Assembly: GCA_049671305.1 (NCBI GenBank)
Contig: JBATUR010000091.1
Span: 1-52,784, forward strand
DNA from: CADCTM01 sp049671305
Lineage (GTDB): Bacteria > Cyanobacteriota > Cyanobacteriia > Cyanobacteriales > Coleofasciculaceae
Direction: 5' to 3'
Length of the DNA stretch: 52,784 nt
The translations under genes were made by a program, and so were the position numbers. Shown here piece after piece: positions 40,687-49,555 of this stretch. Position 1 is the first letter of the stretch, and each line of letters opens with the position of its first letter. Below the pieces are notes generated by a model, which was not told the DNA's origin, did not search any database, and was given only the letters and a program-made list of their open reading frames with translations.

Positions 40687-41379
40687 ATGTTTTTTCACAA
40701 AAAAGAAATCATCGGCAAGCCAATTAATGTCGATACCCCATCTCCTCGCTTTGCTCAACTTTTGCTAGAGCAATTTGGCGGAGCAACAGGTGAACTTACA
40801 GCGGCTTTGCAATACTGGGTGCAGTCTTTTCATGTTGAAAATGCAGGCATCAAAGATATGCTTCAAGATATTGCCATTGAAGAATTCAGCCACTTAGAAA
40901 TGGTGGGAAAACTGATCGAAGCTCACACCAAAAATGCCGACCAAACTGAAGCTTTTAGCAGCACATTATTTGCCATGCGCGGCATCGGACCACACTTTTT
41001 AGATAGTCAAGGTAGTGCCTGGACTGCTAGCTATCTCAACGAAGGTGGCGACGTAGTGCGAGATTTACGGGCTAATATTGCGGCAGAAGCTGGAGCACGT
41101 CAAACTTATGAGCAGTTGATTAAACTTGCTCCTGACGCAGGTACAAAAGAGTCATTGGTACATTTGCTGACTCGTGAAATTTCCCACACAAAAATGTTCA
41201 TGAAAGCGCTAGATTCATTAGGCAAACTTGATGAGCCATTCTTTGGTAATGTGCAGCCTGATGAAACTGTTGATATCTACTACAATTTATCAACAAATGG
41301 GCAACAAGATGAGCGAGGACCTTGGAATTCTGATGAAAACTTTAACTATATTGCAGCACCTGCTGAAACTAAAGCATAA
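40687..41379 (+). CDS. Manganese catalase (ferritin-like, dimanganese)
   Basis: A 230-residue ferritin-like four-helix protein that breaks down hydrogen peroxide with a di-manganese site. The ligands expected from the family are visible: Glu36 (TGELTAALQ), Glu66 and His69 (AIEEFSHLEM), Glu134 (IAAEAGARQTYEQL) and His167 (REISHTKMF). The protein is shorter than the best-studied bacterial enzymes (about 265-300 residues), mainly in the C-terminal lasso. There is no signal peptide. A purine-rich AGAGAGCAG precedes the ATG. A strong terminator follows, so the gene is monocistronic. It is probably induced in stress or desiccation, but no regulator site is seen. Confidence 0.93.
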   Translation: MFFHKKEIIGKPINVDTPSPRFAQLLLEQFGGATGELTAALQYWVQSFHVENAGIKDMLQDIAIEEFSHLEMVGKLIEAHTKNADQTEAFSSTLFAMRGIGPHFLDSQGSAWTASYLNEGGDVVRDLRANIAAEAGARQTYEQLIKLAPDAGTKESLVHLLTREISHTKMFMKALDSLGKLDEPFFGNVQPDETVDIYYNLSTNGQQDERGPWNSDENFNYIAAPAETKA

Positions 41380-41413
41380 TTATCAGCTAGATTGCTAAAT
41401 AGTTAGATGGTGA

Positions 41414-41447
41414 GAGCCTGGAAGTTATAACTTCCAGGCTCAATTTT
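41414..41447 (+). terminator. Strong terminator after manganese catalase
   Basis: A perfect palindrome, GAGCCTGGAAGTTA with TAACTTCCAGGCTC, is followed by AATTTTTT. It lies 35 bp after the stop codon and is the clearest intrinsic terminator in the window. Confidence 0.85.
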
Positions 41448-41572
41448 TTAATTAATCATATATTATTGAGGAATTGGCGAAAGCTCTGAGAAAAAGTTTT
41501 GCTTTATACAAAATTTGTTGCGGTCAAACGCTAAAATTTCAGACAGAATAAAGAAAGTTTTTTAATACAGTA

Positions 41573-42391
41573 TTGCCCTTGTCATCTGCTTATTTATTGA
41601 TATCTCATGGAAGTCGCGACCCACGCCCCAGCCAAGGCATGGATGCCCTCGCCCAATTGCTACGCACCAAGTTAGAAACTCAAGGTGCGACATTGATCCC
41701 CAAGCAAGGCGCCGAACAATTGCTCTCTAAGTATCAAGAGAGGATAGCAACGCCGGAAGTGCTTGTGAATAGTACTCGGTATCCTCTAGTGGGGACGGCA
41801 ACTTTAGAGTTGGCGGAAATACCATTGCATGAACAAGTGCGACAATTTGCTAGCGTGGCGTTGGCTGCTGGTTGCAATCAATTGGAATTGCTGCCTTTAT
41901 TTTTGTTGCCAGGAGTCCATGTTATGGAGGATATTCCGGCAGAAGTTGCTGCAGCTAAAACCAGTTTAGGTGATGCGATGGTGATCAATGTGCGATCGCA
42001 TTTGGGCGCTTGTCCAGGTTTAGCTAAACTGCTGGCGCAACAGTTAACAAATATCAACGCTGATGCCAAAATCTTGATGACTCATGGCACACGCCGTGCT
42101 GGTGGCAATGCGCCAATTGAAGCCGTGGCAAAGGATTTGGGTGCTACAGTTGCTTATTGGTTGGTGAAGCCTTCCCTGGAAGATCAGGTGAATATTTTAG
42201 CCTCAGAAGGTGCAAAAAAGATCGCAATTCTGCCTTATTTTCTGTTTTCTGGAGGCATTACCGATGCTATTTCCCAAGAAGTTACTCGTCTGCAAAACCA
42301 ATTTTCTGAACTAGATTTAAGCTTGTGTAATCCCATTGGTGCTAGTTCAGATTTAGCAGATTTGATTATTAATTTAATTGAAAACTCATGA
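41573..42391 (+). CDS. sirB: Sirohydrochlorin ferrochelatase/cobaltochelatase (SirB/CbiX, long form)
   Basis: A roughly 272-residue chelatase with two CbiX repeats. The first begins AYLLISHGSRDPRP (metal-binding HGSRD) and includes LPLFLLPGVHVMEDIP. The second begins AKILMTHGTRRAGG and includes ILPYFLFSGGITDAI. The enzyme inserts iron (or cobalt) into sirohydrochlorin. The gene overlaps cobA by four bases, so the pair makes siroheme for nitrite and sulfite reductases. No ATG or GTG fits the N-terminus. The start must be TTG, either 41573 or 41579, and no clear Shine-Dalgarno is seen, which suggests weak translation. Confidence 0.9.
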   Translation: MPLSSAYLLISHGSRDPRPSQGMDALAQLLRTKLETQGATLIPKQGAEQLLSKYQERIATPEVLVNSTRYPLVGTATLELAEIPLHEQVRQFASVALAAGCNQLELLPLFLLPGVHVMEDIPAEVAAAKTSLGDAMVINVRSHLGACPGLAKLLAQQLTNINADAKILMTHGTRRAGGNAPIEAVAKDLGATVAYWLVKPSLEDQVNILASEGAKKIAILPYFLFSGGITDAISQEVTRLQNQFSELDLSLCNPIGASSDLADLIINLIENS

Positions 42392-43167
42392 CCCAAGACA
42401 TTGATAAAATCAAGCCGAACTCTTTAGGAAAAGTCTATTTAGTTGGTGCAGGACCCGGCGATCCCGGACTGATGACGCTCAAAGGTAAAGGATTATTAGA
42501 ATGTGCAGATGTTGTCATTTATGATGCATTAGTAAGCCCACAAATTTTGGCAATGATTAATCCTCAAGCCGAAAAAATAGATGCCGGCAAGCGGATGGGA
42601 CGCCATTCTTTATTGCAAGAAAAAACCACAGAGTTGTTAATAGAACTCGCCCAAACTCAAGCAATAGTAGTACGATTGAAAGGAGGAGATCCTTTTGTTT
42701 TTGGTCGCGGCGGCGAGGAAATGCAAGACTTGGTAAAGGCAGGCATCTCAGTAGAAGTTGTGCCGGGAGTAACTTCAGGAATTGCCGCACCAGCTTATGC
42801 TGGAATTCCTTTAACCCATCGAGATTATAGTTCTTCAGTAACCTTTGTAACTGGTCACGAATCAGCAGGAAAGTACCGACCAAAGGTAAAATGGGCTAGT
42901 ATTGCCCACGGTTCAGAAACAATTGTAATTTACATGGGCGTTCATAATTTACCCCATATTATTCCCGAACTTATTGAGGCGGGATTAAGTTTAGAAACGC
43001 CAGTTGCCTTGATTCGTTGGGGAACACGACCTGAACAAGAAGAATTAATTGGTACTTTAGAAACTATTGTCTCACAGGTTGAGGTCAGCCAATTTGGTGC
43101 GCCAGCGATCGCGGTTATTGGTAATGTGGTGAAGTTACATGATATTTTGAGCGGTACTATGAATTAG
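42388..43167 (+). CDS. cobA: Uroporphyrinogen-III C-methyltransferase (SUMT)
   Basis: A 259-residue S-adenosylmethionine methyltransferase that adds methyl groups at C2 and C7 of uroporphyrinogen III to give precorrin-2, the branch point to siroheme and cobalamin. The signatures are VYLVGAGPGDPGLMTLKG near 16-33, RLKGGDPFVFGRGGEE near 93-108, VVPGVTSGIAAPAYAGIPLT near 118-137 and GTRPEQEELIGTL near 216. It is a single-domain CobA without the CysG oxidase/ferrochelatase part, consistent with the separate sirB gene overlapping it by ATGA. Confidence 0.96.
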   Translation: MTQDIDKIKPNSLGKVYLVGAGPGDPGLMTLKGKGLLECADVVIYDALVSPQILAMINPQAEKIDAGKRMGRHSLLQEKTTELLIELAQTQAIVVRLKGGDPFVFGRGGEEMQDLVKAGISVEVVPGVTSGIAAPAYAGIPLTHRDYSSSVTFVTGHESAGKYRPKVKWASIAHGSETIVIYMGVHNLPHIIPELIEAGLSLETPVALIRWGTRPEQEELIGTLETIVSQVEVSQFGAPAIAVIGNVVKLHDILSGTMN

Positions 43168-43172
43168 GGTAG

Positions 43173-43221
43173 AAAAAAGCGTGTATTGCTAATCGTAAAA
43201 AATCAGCATACCGACTTTTTT
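43173..43221 (+). terminator. Probable terminator after cobA
   Basis: An imperfect hairpin pairs AAAAAAGCGTGTATTGCT with AGCATACCGACTTTTTT around a 14-base loop, ending in a T-run. It begins just after the cobA stop codon (43165-43167). Confidence 0.4.
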
Positions 43222-43601
43222 GTTACTCTAAAATAACCTAAGCTAAAAATTTTTCTAACTAATTATTTTCATATCAAGTCCTTAAAATGTGAGGCAAAAT
43301 TCCAGAACTGCTTAAGAATTATTAGCTTAATTTTTAACCTTTCATTAAGTATTGCCCAATCTTTTACTTTGAGGATGTAGAAATTATGTTATTGTATTAT
43401 TTTAAAAATTAAAAAACGAGAAAACTTTTTTCTTAAAAACATTAATTTCTTCTCGATTTCTTCCCGATTTCTTCCCCAATTTTTCACTTAGAAGTGTTAG
43501 TCTCTAATCGTTAAGGTGAAAAATCCTACAAGCAGTTGTTTCAGTGGGTCAGTGTGGTTGCTTTTTTAGATTCACCACAGTAGCATTCAAGGAGTATCAA
43601 G
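43222..43601. other. AT-rich intergenic region upstream of the ComFB-like gene
   Basis: About 380 bp without a gene. It holds a short imperfect direct repeat of TTCTTCCCGATTTCTTCC type (43447-43480). A likely ribosome site AAGGAG lies at 43590-43595 before the next ATG. No other structure is recognised. Confidence 0.4.
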
Positions 43602-43940
43602 ATGGCTATAACGCTTGTCAACTTAACTTTGCTAAAAGTTAACGAAGAAGTAGAAACTTTTTTGGCTAGCTATCCTGATTTAGTTGATAGAACAACCTTA
43701 AAAGATCAAAGTTTTAGACCGCAGTTAGTTGCCTATGTTTTGAGCAGAATTCCTAATCGTCATTTGGTTATAGAAGCCAACAATAAATTCTCAATTTCTT
43801 CACCAATTCCCATTTATTCTACTCAAGAACAATTAGATATTGAGAAGCAAATCTATCAAGGAATTTTTGCTCTGACTAAAAAAGAATACGACCAAGAATT
43901 ATACTCAGTCTCTACAATATTTAATCAATATACTCAATAA
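43602..43940 (+). CDS. ComFB-like family small protein
   Basis: A 112-residue soluble protein. ALVEEEI-like openings followed by FLASYPDLVDR near 19-29 and FRPQLVAYVLSRIPNRHLVIE near 38-58 match the short cyanobacterial proteins annotated as late competence development ComFB family. ComFB domains bind cyclic di-nucleotides in some cyanobacteria, but the present protein lacks the cysteine residues of zinc-binding members. AAGGAG lies upstream of the ATG. It is monocistronic and converges with selO. The family call rests on one motif. Confidence 0.55.
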   Translation: MAITLVNLTLLKVNEEVETFLASYPDLVDRTTLKDQSFRPQLVAYVLSRIPNRHLVIEANNKFSISSPIPIYSTQEQLDIEKQIYQGIFALTKKEYDQELYSVSTIFNQYTQ

Positions 43941-44011
43941 CTCCCATAATTGAGACTTGCCATTAGTTTAAAAAATCAATAATTACCTCTCAGCAGTTGG
44001 CTATTGCCAGT

Positions 44012-45439
44012 TTATTGTTTATTCTGTATCTTGGTTAAAAGATCATAAAAAGGCTGCCAATTGTCGTGATTAGCAATTGCCTCCCAAGTACTTTCAATTA
44101 TAGGACGAAGTAACACCGTTTGAGGATTCTTCTCCTGTAAACATTGAGTAATTTCGTTTAGTTGAATATCAGATAGAGTCTGTAAAAGATGATGATAAAA
44201 GTCTCGCCATTTAATTAGTAAAGAAGACTGTTCAGTAGTTTCTAAAAATGAGGCAGTAGAGAATATATTATTAACATCATCTCGCCAAGCTGGCTTAAAC
44301 TGCTGTGCTAATTCAGAAAAGAAGGCATGATAACCTACCTGACTAACACTTAAAAATTGCACAGTTAAGCTCAATAACTGATTTGCTTCTGCTTCAGGTA
44401 GTTGTGCAAAACCTAACTTATTAACCATCAACTGACGATAATAATTGTAATAAAGCTGATCAAATTTTGCTAAAGTTGCTGCCATTTCAGAAGTTGGAAT
44501 TACCGCAGCTAAAGGTTGTTGCAGCATCTCCAAATTCAGCTTACAAATTCCTGGTTGATTGCTGTAACTATAGCGTCCGTAATAATCAAAATAAGCGGCT
44601 GTAAAATCAGGATTATAAGTTGGAATAAAAGCATAAGGACCATAATCAAAACTTTCACCCGTAATCGACATATTATCTGTATTCAAAACAGCATGACAAA
44701 ATCCCGCTGCCATCCACTGTGCCACCAATTGCGCCACTCTTTCTACTAACTCGGCATAAAATTGTAGATACTTCTCAGCTTCTCCTAATTCAAGAGAATT
44801 AATCTTAGGATAATATTCCTTAATTACATGGTCTAAAAGCTTTTTAATTAAATCAGGACGCTTAAAATAGTGCAACCGTTCAAACATTCCAAAACGAATA
44901 TGAGAACGGCTAAAACGCACCATTACCGATGAACGTGTGGGGGAAGGTTCATCTCCCCGCCACAGCGCCTCACCTGTTTCAATTAAACTTAAACAACGAG
45001 AAGTCCGCACACCCAAATTATGCAAAGCTTCTGCTGCCAAAACTTCTCTTACACCACCTTTAAGAGTTAGCCTACCATCAGCACTTCGTGAATAAGGAGT
45101 AGTGCCAGAACCCTTCGTACCAAAGTCATAAAGTTCGCCATCAGTTCCCCGTACTTGCCCATACAAAAAACCTCTCCCATCCCCTAATCTAGAGTTATAT
45201 TCCCCAAATTGATAGCCATGATATCGTAATGCTAAAAAAGGTCGCACACCTTGAAATTTACCAAAAGCTTGGATAAAATCAGCATCTTTTACTTCCAGAG
45301 GATTTAGCCCCAAAAGTGGTAACAATTGGTCATTGCGAAAACGTAAAATATGTTGAGGAAAATCCGCTGCTGAGACTTCATCAAAATAGTCATATCCTAA
45401 TGATTCCAAAGCCGATTCGTATTCAAGGGAGAGGAACAT
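44012..45439 (-). CDS. selO: SelO-family protein AMPylase (YdiU/UPF0061)
   Basis: A 475-residue pseudokinase-fold enzyme that transfers AMP to protein hydroxyls and takes part in redox regulation. Family blocks are FGEYNSRLGDGRGFLYGQV near 77-95, LYDFGTKGSGTTPYSRSADG near 102-121, LKGGVREVLAAEALHNLGV near 124-142 and CHAVLNTDNMSITGESFDYG near 247-266 (the catalytic Asn-Asp pair). The C-terminal Cys or selenocysteine of many SelO proteins is absent; the protein ends IQNKQ. The length matches bacterial members. The gene diverges from the CRR7-like gene with 79 bp between starts. Confidence 0.95.
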   Translation of the reverse strand: MFLSLEYESALESLGYDYFDEVSAADFPQHILRFRNDQLLPLLGLNPLEVKDADFIQAFGKFQGVRPFLALRYHGYQFGEYNSRLGDGRGFLYGQVRGTDGELYDFGTKGSGTTPYSRSADGRLTLKGGVREVLAAEALHNLGVRTSRCLSLIETGEALWRGDEPSPTRSSVMVRFSRSHIRFGMFERLHYFKRPDLIKKLLDHVIKEYYPKINSLELGEAEKYLQFYAELVERVAQLVAQWMAAGFCHAVLNTDNMSITGESFDYGPYAFIPTYNPDFTAAYFDYYGRYSYSNQPGICKLNLEMLQQPLAAVIPTSEMAATLAKFDQLYYNYYRQLMVNKLGFAQLPEAEANQLLSLTVQFLSVSQVGYHAFFSELAQQFKPAWRDDVNNIFSTASFLETTEQSSLLIKWRDFYHHLLQTLSDIQLNEITQCLQEKNPQTVLLRPIIESTWEAIANHDNWQPFYDLLTKIQNKQ

Positions 45440-45518
45440 ATTAATCTTGCGGGTTGATAGCAGTACACTTGACGATAGCGAATTTTATTTGCACTTACAC
45501 TACCTAAGTTAGAACTCC

Positions 45519-45776
45519 ATGCCAGACTCAATCATGTTTCAGGAAGACGCCTTCGTTGTACTAGAAACCAATCAACCAGAGCAAATTCTTACTCCAGAAG
45601 AGTTACTACTCAAACTCAAGGCGATTTTAGCAACTCGGCAAGATGACTTGCCACGAGATTTGCAGAAGTTTGCCGATATAGAAGCACAAGCAAAATATCT
45701 GATGGATACTTCTTGTGAACTTGATATGGAACCTGGGGAGTATTTGCAGTGGTATGTTGTGCGCTTGGAAAAGTAG
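45519..45776 (+). CDS. CRR7-like protein (NDH-1 related)
   Basis: An 85-residue protein with MFQEDAFVVLETNQPEQIL, then RQDDLPRDLQKF and DTSCELDMEPGEYLQWYVVR. This matches the cyanobacterial/plastid CRR7 family. The plant protein is needed to assemble the chloroplast NAD(P)H dehydrogenase-like complex; the cyanobacterial one is taken to have a related role. No signal or membrane segment is present. It converges with the DUF2854 gene, leaving eight bases between them. Confidence 0.85.
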   Translation: MPDSIMFQEDAFVVLETNQPEQILTPEELLLKLKAILATRQDDLPRDLQKFADIEAQAKYLMDTSCELDMEPGEYLQWYVVRLEK

Positions 45777-45784
45777 CAAGAACT

Positions 45785-46348
45785 TTAGACGCTAGCTGCA
45801 GTTTGAGGTGTGGCAATCATTGCTACTTCCACACGACTTTCTTCGCCTTCTGTAACTGTGACTCGTACACCAGGACCGAAAAATCTTTCAATTTTTTCGC
45901 GTTTTTCCTGCCAAGTTTCAAAGGGAATTAAGGGCGATTCAAACTCTAAGATTAAGGCATAAGATTCATCGATTGCGGTTTCTCTTACAGCGACAAGTAA
46001 TGGTCTTTCGTCGTCGGTAGGCGATAAGCCCAAACTTTCTAAAGAACTGTCTAAATGGGCTTCTTGTCCATAACGATAGCGGGTTACGTCTTTGCGAATT
46101 TGGTTTTGAGTTTCGGTGGCGGTTTCGTCTCGCAGTTGTAGCACCGAGGGAGGAGTTGGTTCACTCAAGGGTACAGGCTTGAGTTCTGAGGCTTTGAGGG
46201 CTAGTCCTCCCAGTAAGATGGGAATGCCATAGAAGAATCCGATTAAGTTTAAGGTAGAGTTGCCTTTGGCGTAGGCGACGAAGCCCATGATTGCCATTAC
46301 ACCGCCGACAGACAAGCCTAACGTTCCGAGGGAAGTTCTGCGTAACAT
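45785..46348 (-). CDS. DUF2854 family membrane protein
   Basis: A 187-residue protein with two N-terminal membrane segments (LSVGGVMAIMGFVAYAKG near 12-29 and LNLIGFFYGIPILLGGLALK near 33-52) and a cytosolic C-terminal domain. The pattern, including SLGLSPTDDERPLLVAVRE and FFGPGVRVTVTE, matches the cyanobacterial/plastid DUF2854 family. Function is unknown. The gene diverges from the 46.7-kb small-protein gene. Confidence 0.8.
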   Translation of the reverse strand: MLRRTSLGTLGLSVGGVMAIMGFVAYAKGNSTLNLIGFFYGIPILLGGLALKASELKPVPLSEPTPPSVLQLRDETATETQNQIRKDVTRYRYGQEAHLDSSLESLGLSPTDDERPLLVAVRETAIDESYALILEFESPLIPFETWQEKREKIERFFGPGVRVTVTEGEESRVEVAMIATPQTAASV

Positions 46349-46693
46349 CTTTATTAAGTTATCTCTCTTTTATCACTTCTTATTATCGTTGGCTGTGGGT
46401 GCAATCTCGAATAAAAGTCTATAATCTTGGCTTTGGTGCTTCATGACTCGTGTACCGCTTGAAGGTCAAGCCTTAGTTTCAAGCTATCTTGGTAGAATAT
46501 TACAATTTTGAAAGGTGAAAAAGCGATCGCTTGATGACTAACTGCTAAAAACTGGCACAATTATTCTTTAAAGCAAAAAAGTTGGTTAATTTATCTATAT
46601 TTGAGCAAGTAGGGGCGGTTATCAACATCACCCCAATCATTTAAGTTAAGGGATTTATACTTACGGTTTTATATACCTAACTGAGTTTTTGAG
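46349..46693. other. Intergenic region between divergent genes
   Basis: About 345 bp between the DUF2854 gene and the next small gene. It contains a HIP1 octamer but no open frame, tRNA or clear hairpin. Promoters for both sides are expected. Confidence 0.35.
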
Positions 46694-46954
46694 ATGATTA
46701 AAGACGAAAATCAACAAGAATCTCCTAAAAGTCGAGTCATTCTAGAGCAATTGAGTTCGCTCAAGAAGGAAGATGAAACGCTTTACAATATCTTGGCTGT
46801 TGATGTTTGGGCTTTGGCAAAAACAATGGACGAGTTTCAACCAGGATTTTGGTCAGCTTTTATGACAAATCGCGAGAAGGCGCTAAAAGGGTTTATGGCT
46901 GAAGCGGTGAAAAATAAACCCGTTGAGCCTAAAAGACCACCTTTCCTGCGCTAG
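46694..46954 (+). CDS. Small conserved-looking protein, unknown function
   Basis: An 86-residue soluble, helical protein with a charged start (KDENQQESPKSRVILEQL) and a central ILAVDVWALAKTMDEFQPGFW. It ends in a basic, proline-rich tail (KPVEPKRPPFLR). No domain is recognised. The same-direction gene at 46994 follows 39 bp later and the terminator at 47203 comes after that, so the two probably form one transcript. Confidence 0.6.
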   Translation: MIKDENQQESPKSRVILEQLSSLKKEDETLYNILAVDVWALAKTMDEFQPGFWSAFMTNREKALKGFMAEAVKNKPVEPKRPPFLR

Positions 46955-46993
46955 TCTTATTTATAGAAGGGATAAAAGGAGATTAAACTAAAA

Positions 46994-47182
46994 ATGATGG
47001 ACCCAGAAATGCTCCGCGAACGAGTTCTCTTAATTCAAAGCCGCCGGGAATCTCTTTTGCAACTTTTGGAGCAACCAGATTTAGGAACCCTCAGAATTGA
47101 TGTTAATCAGGCACTGGAAGAACTCGATGATTTGATTGATGAATTTAGACGTATTTTCCCAAATGCCGTAGGATTTAACTAA
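46994..47182 (+). CDS. Small helical protein, unknown function
   Basis: A 62-residue acidic protein predicted to form a helical hairpin (MLRERVLLIQSRRESLLQLL then DVNQALEELDDLIDEFRRIF). AAAAGGAG lies upstream of the ATG. It is likely cotranscribed with the preceding small gene and ends just before a strong terminator. The family is not recognised. Confidence 0.6.
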   Translation: MMDPEMLRERVLLIQSRRESLLQLLEQPDLGTLRIDVNQALEELDDLIDEFRRIFPNAVGFN

Positions 47183-47202
47183 TTAAGCTCAATTTTTAAG
47201 AT

Positions 47203-47244
47203 GCCGCTCTTGTAATTCTTTATAGAGAGAGCGGCTTTTTTTTT
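47203..47244 (+). terminator. Intrinsic terminator after the small-gene pair
   Basis: GCCGCTCT pairs with AGAGCGGC around a 17-base loop, followed by nine T. It overlaps the end of the convergent response-regulator gene by one base. Confidence 0.75.
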
Positions 47245-47678
47245 CATTGCTCGGTATAGCAGTTGGCTGTTGAGCTACCCCGGTAGTTATGGTTACGGCT
47301 ACCTAATTGCTTAACTAAGTTAATTAAGTCTTGGGTAGCTGTATCTTTTTTGCAGAAGACATCAATAGGAGCGGTTTGGCTCATTACCTCAATTTGAGGG
47401 TCTTCTACGGAAGAATAGGCAATAATTTGAGTATCGGGATTTAAACTTTTGATGTGGGTAGATGCACTCAACCCATCCATAACTGGCATTTGCAGATCGA
47501 GGATGACAACATCAGGATGATGATGCTCGACCATTTCGATTGCTTCTTTGCCATTGCTGGCTAGACCAACCAACTCAATGTTGTTTTGGTTAGCGAAGGC
47601 TAATTTAAGACTGAATCTAGTTAACTCATGGTCATCAACCACAAGAACACGTAACGGAGGACACTGATAGGACAACAT
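47244..47678 (-). CDS. Single-domain response regulator (CheY-like)
   Basis: A 144-residue receiver with no output domain: LRVLVVDDHEL (acidic pair Asp15/Asp16), phosphoacceptor Asp61 in VVILDLQMPVMDG, and the switch lysine in DVFCKKDTA near 109. About 25 unstructured residues follow the receiver. The start context resembles NarL/FixJ receivers, so it may be a regulator that lost its HTH part or a natural stand-alone one. It diverges from the sensor kinase gene, with 287 bp between starts, and may be its partner. Confidence 0.85.
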   Translation of the reverse strand: MLSYQCPPLRVLVVDDHELTRFSLKLAFANQNNIELVGLASNGKEAIEMVEHHHPDVVILDLQMPVMDGLSASTHIKSLNPDTQIIAYSSVEDPQIEVMSQTAPIDVFCKKDTATQDLINLVKQLGSRNHNYRGSSTANCYTEQ

Positions 47679-47965
47679 AGGAAATAACTATATTATCAGA
47701 GAACTCCTACAGTGTAGTAGTGTAATGTTCGGAAGTCCCTCTATCGTACGAGTGAATCATGGGATGCATTTTAGATTTTAAAAGGGTAAAATGCTGTGGT
47801 GAAGTTTTTAACTATAAAGTTTTAATAAAAATCTTTGAGCTTTTGTGGTTTTGGGTTTATTGATTGTTGGGAAAATGTAAGGGGTTATTAGGCTCAAAGT
47901 AATTGAGAAGAAGTTAAGTGTAAGTTTTCTCCCTTACAATCTGATAATTAATACTATTCAAACGA

Positions 47966-49330
47966 ATGTTTCAAGCAACTCGCCGCCGCCTTGCTCTTTG
48001 GTATACTACCGTAACTGCCATCTTACTTTTGCTATTTGCAACGGGCGTATATCTATATGTGCGTAGTACCTTAATTGAGCGAGTTGATGATACTTTAAAA
48101 CACGTGGTAGAAGTGGTAGAGCGATCGCTTGTTATTCAACCCATCGATGGTATTTCACCTTACCGAGTCAACGTTGAAGCCAGTTTTCGAGACAACGCCG
48201 ATGCCGTAGAAGATGACCACATCGACTTAGAATGGTTTAGTGCCATTGGAGAGTTGCGATGGTCAACCTTATCTGAACCGCTCAATATTCCCCTAAATCC
48301 CAACAACAACGGCGAAACTGTTCATTCTTCCGCCAACCACCTGCTACGACAAGTCACACAACGAGTCGAAATCGGTCGTCATGTTTTAGGATACCTGCGG
48401 GTAAGTCATCCTTGGTTTGAAGTTACAAAACCTAGTCACCAGTTAATAATTGACCTAGGTTTCGGTACAATTGCCATGATAATTTCCACTGCAGCTATTG
48501 GTTGGTTGCTGTCTGGTTTAGCCATGAAACCAGTGCGCGAGTCTTATAGTCGTCTCAAGCAATTTACCGCCGACGCTTCCCATGAATTGCGAAATCCGAT
48601 CGCGATGATTCAGACTAATGTACAAGTGGCATTAGCTGATCCAGATTTTGAACCACAATTACAACGCCAGCAACTTAAAGTAGTCGAAAGATTAACACAA
48701 CGCTTAGGTAGATTAGTTAATGATTTGCTCTTTTTAGCTCGTGTTGATAGCGGTATTGTCCAACCTCAACAGCAAGATATACCACTCGATGCTTTACTGA
48801 TTGAAGTAATCGAAGAACAACAATTAGTCGCAGCCGAAAAAGGTATTTCTTTATCCTTACATTTTGTCGATTCACCCTTTAATAATACCACCGAAGCATC
48901 TGCCCTAACAGAAGAACCCTTTACACTCCAAGGAGACTGGGATCAATTAGCACGCTTATTTACCAACCTAGTTAGTAACGCCATACAGTACACACCTGCA
49001 ACCGAAATTCCGGGTGTTGCCTCCGTTCAGGTAGAATTGCAACAAATAGAACGTCCTAGCAGCGTTAGCGGACGCACTATGCATTCATTACTAAAAGTGC
49101 AGGTGCGGGATACAGGGATCGGCATTTCCGAAGAAGCCTTACCACATATTTTTGATCGTTTTTATCGCGTCGATCCGGCTCGGAAATATGCGGCGGCGGC
49201 GGGTTCAGGATTAGGACTTGCGATCGCACAAGCAATAGTCGAAAACCACCACGGACAGATTCAAGTAACCAGCATTCTCAACCAAGGCACAACCGTTACC
49301 GTCACCTTACCTGCCTCAAAATCTAACTAA
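47966..49330 (+). CDS. Membrane-bound sensor histidine kinase
   Basis: A 454-residue kinase. Membrane spans lie at about 12-30 and 163-185 and enclose a periplasmic domain of about 130 residues with no recognised fold. HisKA follows (FTADASHELRNPIAMIQTNV, phospho-His206), then the HATPase domain with N box FTNLVSNAIQYTP near 331, G1 DTGIGISEEALPHIF near 381 and G2 GSGLGLAIAQAIVENHHG near 411. No clear HAMP is present between membrane and dimerisation domain. The architecture resembles RppB-like cyanobacterial sensors, but the signal is unknown. No DNA-binding regulator is adjacent; only the divergent single-domain regulator lies nearby. Confidence 0.92.
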   Translation: MFQATRRRLALWYTTVTAILLLLFATGVYLYVRSTLIERVDDTLKHVVEVVERSLVIQPIDGISPYRVNVEASFRDNADAVEDDHIDLEWFSAIGELRWSTLSEPLNIPLNPNNNGETVHSSANHLLRQVTQRVEIGRHVLGYLRVSHPWFEVTKPSHQLIIDLGFGTIAMIISTAAIGWLLSGLAMKPVRESYSRLKQFTADASHELRNPIAMIQTNVQVALADPDFEPQLQRQQLKVVERLTQRLGRLVNDLLFLARVDSGIVQPQQQDIPLDALLIEVIEEQQLVAAEKGISLSLHFVDSPFNNTTEASALTEEPFTLQGDWDQLARLFTNLVSNAIQYTPATEIPGVASVQVELQQIERPSSVSGRTMHSLLKVQVRDTGIGISEEALPHIFDRFYRVDPARKYAAAAGSGLGLAIAQAIVENHHGQIQVTSILNQGTTVTVTLPASKSN

Positions 49331-49555
49331 GGATAAATAAAGAATGCATCCTGTGGCAGATGTTTGTCAAAGATGATCCCTTCTATTCTACTAAAAGAGA
49401 CTGGAACAATTCTTATCCTAAGAGCAAAGGCAAAAATCAGCTATATGTTTTTTTGTCAAAGCATTAGTATATGTAATTACCTAAAAAATTCTGGTCATCC
49501 AGGCTCAACTTAGTTAATCACTTTAGTTCAAATTTAGATAGTTTAGGAGACTTTT

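Noticed and set aside
43447..43480. Short tandem-like TTCTTCCCGATTTC repeats as a possible CRISPR or iteron
   Set aside because: Only two to three imperfect copies without spacers of constant length; it is low-complexity sequence.
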